Made by a program: the position numbers and the translations under genes. 64,000 nt of DNA from Alloacidobacterium sp963823845 (GTDB lineage: Bacteria > Acidobacteriota > Terriglobia > Terriglobales > Acidobacteriaceae). The notes beneath the pieces are model-generated. The model was given only the letters and a program-made list of their open reading frames with translations. It had not been told where the DNA came from and did not search any database. Below, piece by piece: positions 35,849 through 44,452 of this stretch. Each line of letters starts with the position of its first letter. Position 1 is the stretch's first letter. The DNA lies in the NCBI GenBank assembly GCA_963823845.1, contig CAWGND010000014.1, positions 496,001 through 560,000 of the forward strand. Direction: 5' to 3'.

Positions 35849-36057
35849 GTGGCCCGCTTGGATGAAGAGACAGAAGCGCGGGAAGAAGAAGCTTTAGACG
35901 TTCGCTTTGCTGCTTTCTCTTGATCGAGTTTGGCTTTAATTTCGGCGTGAGGTACGGAAACAAGCCTCCGCATAAAATTCGTGAACTTGTCGAAGTCGCC
36001 CGTCTCATTCTTGGCGGAAGCGGTCGGTTGACTCGGCACACTCTTCTCTCTGGGCAC
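35845..36057 (-). CDS. Small basic protein, IS1595 cargo
   Basis: The 70-residue protein (GTG start at 36057) has a conserved-looking core FDKFTNFMRRLVSVPHAEI followed by a very Lys/Ser/Arg-rich tail. Small proteins of this look are often next to transposase genes. It has its own promoter on the minus strand (TTGATT 36104-36099, 17 bases, TATCCT 36081-36076). The basic tail suggests nucleic-acid or protein binding, but the function is unknown. It is convergent with the transposase gene, so it could also limit transposase expression by antisense transcription. Confidence 0.7.
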   Translation of the reverse strand: MPREKSVPSQPTASAKNETGDFDKFTNFMRRLVSVPHAEIKAKLDQEKAAKRTSKASSSRASVSSSKRAT

Positions 36058-36106
36058 TAAAAGTGCCTAGAGAGAAGGATACAAGATTGTGTGCCCAAAA
36101 TCAACC
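36026..36106. repeat. Long imperfect inverted repeat between divergent cargo genes
   Basis: Outer arms GGTTGA...GGCACAC and GTGTGCC...TCAACC and inner arms CTTCTCTCTGGGCACT and AGTGCCTAGAGAGAAG face each other around AAA near 36060. Each inner arm encodes MPREK if read outward from GTG. The minus-strand cargo promoter lies in the right half. Confidence 0.75.
36076..36104 (-). promoter_or_regulatory. Promoter of the small cargo gene
   Basis: TTGATT and TATCCT on the minus strand with a 17-base spacer. The site is embedded in the inverted repeat at 36026-36106. Confidence 0.6.
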
Positions 36107-36173
36107 GATTCGTTTCCCGATTCATCACATGCTAGTCAGCGTACTCGGAAAAGACTGGCAGAAGGTTTTCATC

Positions 36174-37064
36174 GTGGCATTTACCGTATATCTGGATGAC
36201 AGCGGAACCGCTCCGGAGCAGCCTATCGCTAACGCGACGGCTCTCATCATTCCTGCCAGCAACATCATTGATATGGAAGAGGAGTTTGCCGCGCTAAAAG
36301 CGAAAGAAGAGTTTACTGACTTCCATACATCTGTATTCGTCTTTCGAAATCCTAAATATGAATTTGCTAACTGGAGTAGCAGCAAACAGAAGCGAGTTTT
36401 CCGAAGGATGCGGCAAATCACCCGCAAGTATGTGGCCCAGGTTTTTTCTCTTGCGGTCAACAAAGATGATTACGATTCGATAATTCCGGCCGAGTTAAGG
36501 AATCTTTCGGGCAAGTCTCACTATGCTTGGGCCCTGAGGCACGTCGTGCCATTTGCGCAAAACTGGCGAGTTCCAATTCCCGCGATTCCTCCATACGAAT
36601 GGATTTTCGACTCGATGAAGCCTAATGATCCGACTAGAAAAGAGGTTGAGGCTGTAATGGAGCAGGCCGAGGTACAAGCCAAAATTCAGCGTGATGTCCA
36701 AGGCGACTATATTAACGTCCATTTCCGGCCTCGCGCCTCGTTGGCGGGCCTTCAGTGCGCCGATCTAGTGGCGTGGACGAATTATCAATTCGCTCTCAAC
36801 TCGTTTCGGGGAAAGCCGCTGCATCCTTTTGCGCGAAAATCTTGGGATGACTTTAAGGCCATGCCACCATCCAGTCATCCTGGATTCCCTGAACCTATTG
36901 ATTGGAATCATGCGATCACTATCAAAAGAAATCACCTCAAAGAGTGGGCAGAAAAAGAGACCATAGATGGGCGATCAATCGAATGGTTCAAAGCATGGAA
37001 AGAACAGAATCGGCTAGAAAAGACCAAGAAAAGGCAGGTGCCTTCCGAGCGCAAAAAACGGTGA
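36174..37064 (+). CDS. DUF3800 protein, IS1595 cargo
   Basis: The protein has the DUF3800 signatures VYLDDSGT at the very start and SLAGLQCADLVAWTNYQF in the last third, with conserved Asp residues at both. The family is common on mobile elements and its fold is thought to be RNase H-like, but its biochemical role is unclear. I prefer the GTG at 36174 (GAAGG upstream, 296 residues) because the family begins right at the first strand. In-frame starts at 36063 and 36129 would add residues without similarity. The C-terminus is strongly basic (KTKKRQVPSERKKR). Base composition is lower in GC than the flanking chromosome. Confidence 0.82.
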   Translation: MAFTVYLDDSGTAPEQPIANATALIIPASNIIDMEEEFAALKAKEEFTDFHTSVFVFRNPKYEFANWSSSKQKRVFRRMRQITRKYVAQVFSLAVNKDDYDSIIPAELRNLSGKSHYAWALRHVVPFAQNWRVPIPAIPPYEWIFDSMKPNDPTRKEVEAVMEQAEVQAKIQRDVQGDYINVHFRPRASLAGLQCADLVAWTNYQFALNSFRGKPLHPFARKSWDDFKAMPPSSHPGFPEPIDWNHAITIKRNHLKEWAEKETIDGRSIEWFKAWKEQNRLEKTKKRQVPSERKKR

Positions 37065-37091
37065 AACAAAACTCGTATAATTCTCGGCACT

Positions 37092-37394
37092 ATGACAGAC
37101 ATAGAAATTGCTGTCGAATTAGCTACTAGGCTGTTTAAGGCAAAGCTGATCGTTGAGAGCGCAAACATTGAATTGCAACTTTCGCGTGATCAGCGGCCTA
37201 ACGCCCGGTCGGTATCTCAGATTGCTCAGGATGTTGAGAAGCAAGTTCTTCTGCCAGTCTACGTTGGGCGCATTGCAGAGCTTCGTCAAAAGCTCGCCGC
37301 ATCCACTCCGGCCGATGTGCTTCATACTCTTCACGAGTCTCTTCAAGAATTGCTCGAATATAGCTATCCATTGGGTACACCTTTGCAAGAATGA
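37092..37394 (+). CDS. Hypothetical helical protein, IS1595 cargo
   Basis: The 100-residue protein begins MTDIEIAVELATRLFKAKLIVESANIEL and is predicted almost wholly helical, with no export signal. It follows the DUF3800 gene by 27 bases in the same direction and ends 40 bases before the right inverted repeat, so it is within the transposon. I do not recognise a family. Its tight position behind the DUF3800 gene suggests a two-gene unit. Confidence 0.6.
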   Translation: MTDIEIAVELATRLFKAKLIVESANIELQLSRDQRPNARSVSQIAQDVEKQVLLPVYVGRIAELRQKLAASTPADVLHTLHESLQELLEYSYPLGTPLQE

Positions 37395-37433
37395 GATTGC
37401 CCTGTCACGGTGCTCATATCTTCTCCTTATCTT

Positions 37434-37459
37434 CGTAGTCAGTCAGGTATGTTATTGCC
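37434..37459 (-). repeat. Right terminal inverted repeat of the IS1595-family element
   Basis: Read inward on the minus strand it starts GGCAATAACATAC and agrees with the left end at 21 of 26 positions. The -35-like TTGACA of the left end is not kept here. Confidence 0.8.
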
Positions 37460-37467
37460 AAAAAACC
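37460..37467. repeat. Right 8-bp target-site duplication
   Basis: AAAAAACC is an exact copy of 34797-34804. Confidence 0.8.
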
Positions 37468-37527
37468 GGATGAACTTTCGCCGACTATTACCACCAAAAT
37501 TGCTAAAATAGATAAAGAGACAAAAAC

Positions 37528-37556
37528 AAGCCCGCCAGGGATGGCGGGCTTTTCCT
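37528..37556 (+). terminator. Intrinsic terminator
   Basis: Stem AAGCCCGCC / GGCGGGCTT with loop AGGGAT is followed by TTCC and TTTTT. It lies outside the IS element and was probably the original terminator after the T6SS operon before insertion. Confidence 0.75.
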
Positions 37557-37833
37557 TTTTCCGGCACAACCTCAGACTCTTGGGTGCCCCATCCCTTCGC
37601 GCGCAGTTGCGCGAAAGGGCGGGAGACCACAAACGCCAACGCACGTAACCGCCTATTGAAAGAGGAATTTAGCTAAAACATACCCCGGGGGTAGAGCCAG
37701 TGGTTCGAGGAGCTGTAGAGGAGCTGGGTTCTGAGCCGTAGGCAGGCGATAAACGCACGCGCGACAACAAGCGCACGCAACTACCCTAAGAATGAATAAT
37801 TTGCCAAAAACACCGTGGGGGGAGGGGTAGGCC
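37557..37833. other. Intergenic region without recognisable gene
   Basis: Short minus-strand frames exist (for example near 37653-37904) but are low-complexity and lack ribosome sites. No promoter or structured element stood out. Confidence 0.45.
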
Positions 37834-37980
37834 CTAGTAGGTATTCGTCCGCGACTTGGCATAGCGGGATGCAACGGCAGTCTCAGCAGCGCACTTGATG
37901 GCATTCCGGCGATAGAAGCTCAACCCCATCCAGATGCCGAACACGAAAGCGATAAATAACAGAGAAAGTACGATGATCAT
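37834..37980 (-). CDS. 48-residue single-span membrane protein
   Basis: From the ATG at 37980, preceded by AGGAG at suitable distance, the frame encodes MIIVLSLLFIAFVFGIWMGL, then SFYRRNAIKCAAETAVASRY and eight more residues, before TAG at 37834-37836. One N-terminal membrane helix (about 2-22) is followed by a short basic tail, so an N-out/C-in small membrane protein is expected. It has its own ribosome site and lies on the same strand as clpC, downstream of it by about 195 bases. The function is unknown. The clear helix plus ribosome site make it more credible than other short frames here. Confidence 0.55.
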   Translation of the reverse strand: MIIVLSLLFIAFVFGIWMGLSFYRRNAIKCAAETAVASRYAKSRTNTY

Positions 37981-38127
37981 GAAACCAGCTCCTGCGGAAG
38001 ATAAGAGGCGCAGCAGATAGACCGAAAAGTCCTAACGCCAGCAGCTGGCATTTCCACAACGCACGTAATCTGGTGCGTTCCAGAGGAGCATCGTTTCACA
38101 GGAAACAACAAGTTTCAGCCAAACGCA

Positions 38128-38159
38128 AAACGGCCCCGCCAGGTTTGGCAGAGCCGTTT
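38128..38159 (-). terminator. Terminator after clpC
   Basis: On the minus strand the hairpin AAACGGC / GCCGTTT with an inner GCCA/TGGC pair is followed by TTTTGCGTTT. It starts 17 bases after the clpC stop. Confidence 0.65.
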
Positions 38160-38175
38160 ATGCTTGCGAGCAGCG

Positions 38176-40632
<2,457 letters not shown>

Positions 40633-40668
40633 GTTCCCCCTAGGAAGGCGTGCTGCCGCAGTCAAACC

Positions 40669-40705
40669 TTGGGCCACTGGCCCAAAACCCTTCTTGCGAG
40701 GGTTT
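40669..40705. promoter_or_regulatory. Two adjacent palindromes in the clpC leader
   Basis: TTGGGCCA-C-TGGCCCAA (40669-40685) is a perfect palindrome. AAACCCT-7-AGGGTTT (40685-40705) follows directly, sharing one base. They lie 37-73 bases upstream of the clpC start and could be a repressor site or RNA hairpins. Confidence 0.5.
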
Positions 40706-40862
40706 GTTCGCATACCGCAAAATGCCTTCGTCCCCTATCGCCGCTCTCAGCCAACTAAAGCCTGTCCAGGTTGAAAGCGACCCTTTGGTCTGGGTGCTTA
40801 TCGCATCCATCCCGCTTACCCGGAGAGACTGCAGCCATTCCCTCCGGTCTTACTCCATCCGC

Positions 40863-41633
40863 CTAGACTGCCTGCGGACTCAATTCCTCAACGCGGCCTT
40901 TCTCTAGCCGCAAAACCCGGCTACATCGCCTTGCCAGCGCCATATTGTGCGTCACAATCACCGATGTCAAATGATGACCCTGATGTAGCCGTTCGATCAA
41001 GCTGAAAACCAGGTCAGCCGTTCCGCTGTCCAGATCGCCCGTGGGTTCATCGGCCAGTAATAATTTTGGCTGCGTGACCAACGCACGCGCCAGTGACACC
41101 CGTTGCTGCTCCCCGCCGGAAAGCTCGCCCGCCCGATGTTCGGCCCTGTCGCCCAGATCTACTTCCTCCAGCCACTTTTGGGCGCTTCTATTGGCCGCAC
41201 CTTTCGATTCGCCTCTCGCCAGCAGCGGCATCGCTACGTTCTCAAGCGCTGTAAATTCGGGCAGAAGATAATGAAATTGCCACACATATCCTATCTCCCG
41301 GTTGCGGAAGGTTGCGGCCTGCTTGGTCGAAAGATTTTTCAAAGGAATTGAGGCGCAGTATACGTCACCTTCAGAGGGTGTATCAAGGGCACCCAGGATG
41401 TGCAAAAGTGTGCTCTTTCCCGCCCCCGACTGGCCTACGATCGCCAGCAGATCGCCTTGCGCGACCTCAAAACTGAGTTCTTCAAACAGCACCAGCCTTC
41501 CGCGCCCGGTGATGTACTCCTTGCGCAGGTTCTTCACCTGGACTAATGGATGCGCGTTGGTAGGGGAAAGACTCAGGACGGATGCCGCCGGATCGGGGGA
41601 AGCAAGGCCTGAAGTGGTGGAGAAGACTCCCAT
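40863..41633 (-). CDS. LolD-type ABC transporter ATPase
   Basis: The 256-residue protein has Walker A GQSGAGKST, a Q-loop in YVWQFHYLLPEFTALENV, signature LSGGEQQRVSLARAL, Walker B LLLADEPTGDLD and switch VIVTHN. Length and motifs fit LolD/MacB-type ATPases that drive release of lipoproteins from the inner membrane. I chose the ATG at 41633 (AGAGG upstream). A start at 41681 would add residues without similarity. The matching LolC/E-type permease is encoded upstream in the same direction, so they probably form one transporter. Confidence 0.9.
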   Translation of the reverse strand: MGVFSTTSGLASPDPAASVLSLSPTNAHPLVQVKNLRKEYITGRGRLVLFEELSFEVAQGDLLAIVGQSGAGKSTLLHILGALDTPSEGDVYCASIPLKNLSTKQAATFRNREIGYVWQFHYLLPEFTALENVAMPLLARGESKGAANRSAQKWLEEVDLGDRAEHRAGELSGGEQQRVSLARALVTQPKLLLADEPTGDLDSGTADLVFSLIERLHQGHHLTSVIVTHNMALARRCSRVLRLEKGRVEELSPQAV

Positions 41634-41835
41634 ACTTACCTCTAACACTGTTGGACACCAAAAGGAAAGCGCCAGGGTCATCCGTTTCTTAATTCGTGTG
41701 CACTAAAGTGCAATGCCGGCGCATTTCTCAACTGCTTTCAACAAATAGTTGCAGTTCGCCTGCCAAACATTTCGACCAATCTTCGCAAAGTTCGATGTAC
41801 CGCGTACTTGTTGCATAGCAAAAGTCTCCAACAGC

Positions 41836-43206
41836 TCACTTCATCGGGACTACAGGCATGTTTTGCAATATGGCGAGCTCGTCCTGCACACTTTTCCACG
41901 CTTTTGCATTCTTTTTGGTAATGATGGGCGAATTTGGATCGGAATAGTACGCAAGAATGTCCCGCTTCAGCCCCGACGGGACCGGATCCGCCGGCTTCGC
42001 TGTGATGATGCCGAGCAACTTCGCGTAGGTTTTGTCTGTCAGCGGATAGGCGCCCGGCTGCACGACGTATCCCGTATCAAGATCGCGGTTATCCAGCTTC
42101 ATCGTGATCTCCGGATTTTCGGCAGGCGACTTATACAGGCGATCCAGTAGCCCGTCATACCAATCCAGTGACCGGTTCACGCTGGCAACGTATTTACTCT
42201 CGGTTTCGGCGGTAGGAATCTTTATCGCAAGGCCGGAAGTTGGGCCAATTTTCGGCGTCAGAGTGACGACAACGGCCAGCAAATGCGTCTCAAATCCAGC
42301 GTTTTTGCGTGTATTTTGCCACCCATTGCTGTAATCGGCATCCTGCAGCCTTTGATCCAATTTTCGCGATTCTTCAGTGTTCGGGTCAGGAAGAAAATCA
42401 TGTTGGTGGATCAGCTCCTCAGCATTGGCAATGTCGGGCAAAAAACTGCGGACGGAGCGCTGGTAAGAGCTGATGACCGCCTTTCTCTTCTTTCCCATCA
42501 CCTTGCGCAGGTGCAGCCCGTAGGTTTCAAAGAACGCGCGTTCCAGCAGGTCCGCTGAAACTCTCAGGCCGATGTGATTGAGGTAACCCGAAGGTGCAAT
42601 GTGCCTTTGGCTGAGCTGGTCGATATCAAACGCAAATTCCGTCCGGACGTGGCCATGGGGACTCTCGTCATAGGTCACCGAATGCCCATACTGTAACTCC
42701 AGGTTGGGAAAGGCGATTGCGGTGGCGGGATTGACGGCATCGTGATGGCCCATGCTGTCTCCCACGTAGTGCGAGAGCGCGCCGAGAGCGAAAGCGAGTT
42801 CATTCACATTGCGAGCGTTGCGAATCAGGCTGGCTACGAAGTCGCCGGTGCGAACATAATGGGTGAGGTTGCTGAAGAAAACATTCCCAAAAGGGTAGTA
42901 GCCGGCATCCTGAATTACGCAACCACCGTAAGCATAGGACTGGGCCACGCGCAGTTGTTCTGCCGTTGTCTTCGGATAGCGCGCCAGCAGGAGCGGCTCC
43001 ATCGAAGGATTCCAGGCCAGGTCAATCAACAGCTGATGCGTCAGCACGGAATAGGCGAAGCCGAAGGGCCCTGAAGCGGCAACCAGCAGCGCGGTCAGGA
43101 AAGCGATCGTCAGTACATCAAAAAAACCTTGAAAGTTGATTCCGAATCTTGCGGGCATTCGCTTCATACGAGTCTGACCTGCTTCTGCAGGTTGCTTGCT
43201 ATTCAT
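41836..43206 (-). CDS. Zinc-dependent phospholipase C-like secreted protein
   Basis: The 456-residue protein has an N-terminal hydrophobic segment (about 32-52) likely serving as signal or anchor, and then a Zn-dependent PLC-like domain with SVLTHQLLIDLAW and ALGALSHYVGDSMGHHDAV. The His and Asp residues there would bind zinc. The C-terminal half lacks an obvious family match. The substrate is unknown, and a phospholipid or lipoprotein acyl target would fit its operon with Lol-type transport genes. Its start overlaps the permease stop by 8 bases, and LolD follows after about 200 bases. Confidence 0.75.
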   Translation of the reverse strand: MNSKQPAEAGQTRMKRMPARFGINFQGFFDVLTIAFLTALLVAASGPFGFAYSVLTHQLLIDLAWNPSMEPLLLARYPKTTAEQLRVAQSYAYGGCVIQDAGYYPFGNVFFSNLTHYVRTGDFVASLIRNARNVNELAFALGALSHYVGDSMGHHDAVNPATAIAFPNLELQYGHSVTYDESPHGHVRTEFAFDIDQLSQRHIAPSGYLNHIGLRVSADLLERAFFETYGLHLRKVMGKKRKAVISSYQRSVRSFLPDIANAEELIHQHDFLPDPNTEESRKLDQRLQDADYSNGWQNTRKNAGFETHLLAVVVTLTPKIGPTSGLAIKIPTAETESKYVASVNRSLDWYDGLLDRLYKSPAENPEITMKLDNRDLDTGYVVQPGAYPLTDKTYAKLLGIITAKPADPVPSGLKRDILAYYSDPNSPIITKKNAKAWKSVQDELAILQNMPVVPMK

Positions 43207-44452
43207 ACCGCAGTGCCTCAGCGGGAAGCACCCTTGCGGCAGAACTCGACGGATACAGCGTCGCCAGCAGCGAAACTCCTAGCGAAACGACTGCGACAAT
43301 CACTCCATCGAGCACGCGCGGCGCAAATGGCAGGTAATCGATCGAATAAACGTCCGGCGAAAGGGGGAAACGATAGTGGCCTCCGGCCCACGCCAGCACA
43401 TAGCCAAGTACCAGGCCCAGCAGCGTGCCCAGCAGGCTGATGAGAAAGCCCTGCATCAGAAAGATGCGCCGAACCTGCCCCGGCTGCACGCCCAGCGACA
43501 TAAGCACAGCAATATCCTTCGTTTTCTCCATGACCATCATGGTCAGCGCAATCAGAATATTCAGCGCAGCCACACAGACAATCAGGCCAATCACGATAAA
43601 CGTAACGATCTGCTCCAGCTTGAGCGCGCGAAAAAGTTCACGATTCTGCTCCATCCAGTTGGTCGTTTCAAATCCCGACCCGGCGGCTTCTTCAATCTCT
43701 TTTCCGATGCGGTCGGCATGATAAAGGTCATCGACTTTGAAAGAGATCACCGAGATCACATCCGGTTCACCGAAAAGCCGCTGCGCATCGGCCAGTCGGA
43801 TGAATCCGAAGCTCGAATCGTATTGATAAAAACCTGATCGAAAAATGCCGGCAATCTGAAAGCGCTGATACTTCGGGACCATGCCGAAGGGCGTTAAACC
43901 ACCCTGAGGACTGGTTACGAGCACCGTATCGCCCACCTTTGCATCCAGTGTGTTCGCAAGATCGTGACCGATGACGAGGGGCGGTGTTGCGCGATTGACG
44001 TCATCTGCAACTGATAAGTCCGTAGGCTGTGCGAGTGCGTCGGCGCTGCCTTGCTTGATGTTCGAGAGTAGATCGCTGACAGTGCGTTCTTCCGCAGGAA
44101 TGACGCCTTTTAGCTGTGCACCGCCTGAGAGTGCGCCGCGCGACACCAGTACCTGCTCATACAGCCCTGGTGCAGCTGCAGTCACATGGGGCAGATGACG
44201 AAACCGGTCCGTAAGCTCCCGCCAGCCGCGGATGCCATCGCTCTGTACGCGCATCAGGTCCACATGCGCGGTCGAACTGAGCAGCCGCTCGCGCAGATCC
44301 CGGCTCATTCCATTGGTAATGGCCAGTGCGATGATAAGTGACGCCACTCCTACCGCGACACCCGCTACCGAAATCGCCGTAATGACACCGACAACAGCTT
44401 GCCGCCGCTTTGCTCTCAGGTAACGCGCTGCGACAAAGAACTCAAATCTCAC
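43199..44452 (-). CDS. LolC/LolE-type ABC transporter permease
   Basis: The 417-residue protein starts FEFFVAARYLRAKRRQAVVGVITAISVAGVAVGV, the classic LolC/E N-terminus with membrane segment 1, followed by a MacB-like periplasmic domain. Three FtsX-type membrane segments lie in the last 150 residues (IVTFIVIGLIVCVAALNILIAL, FLISLLGTLLGLVLGYVLAW, VLDGVIVAVVSLGVSLLATLY). A single permease with one ATPase suggests a homodimeric Lol (LolF-like) system. The GTG start overlaps the stop of the preceding propeller gene by 4 bases (GTGA). Confidence 0.9.
   Translation of the reverse strand: MRFEFFVAARYLRAKRRQAVVGVITAISVAGVAVGVASLIIALAITNGMSRDLRERLLSSTAHVDLMRVQSDGIRGWRELTDRFRHLPHVTAAAPGLYEQVLVSRGALSGGAQLKGVIPAEERTVSDLLSNIKQGSADALAQPTDLSVADDVNRATPPLVIGHDLANTLDAKVGDTVLVTSPQGGLTPFGMVPKYQRFQIAGIFRSGFYQYDSSFGFIRLADAQRLFGEPDVISVISFKVDDLYHADRIGKEIEEAAGSGFETTNWMEQNRELFRALKLEQIVTFIVIGLIVCVAALNILIALTMMVMEKTKDIAVLMSLGVQPGQVRRIFLMQGFLISLLGTLLGLVLGYVLAWAGGHYRFPLSPDVYSIDYLPFAPRVLDGVIVAVVSLGVSLLATLYPSSSAARVLPAEALRYE

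Larger units (their letters stand above)
34805..37459 (+). mobile_element. Complete IS1595-family transposon with three cargo genes
   Basis: The 2655-bp element is bounded by imperfect 26-bp inverted repeats at 34805-34830 and 37434-37459 (21 of 26 positions agree, both starting GG at the outer end), with an exact 8-bp duplication outside. It holds a full transposase gene plus three further genes: a small basic protein on the minus strand, a DUF3800 protein and a 100-residue unknown. Several IS1595 groups are known to carry passenger genes. The right half has a visibly lower GC content than the T6SS genes. The element lies 134 bases after the last T6SS gene. Confidence 0.85.

Noticed and set aside
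36063..36173. Upstream GTG/ATG starts for the DUF3800 gene
   Set aside because: The extra N-terminus comes from the inverted repeat and has no similarity. The GTG at 36174 has GAAGG upstream and matches the family start.
37414..37904. Several 66-83-codon minus-strand frames after the IS element
   Set aside because: They run through the right inverted repeat, the terminator and low-complexity DNA without ribosome sites.
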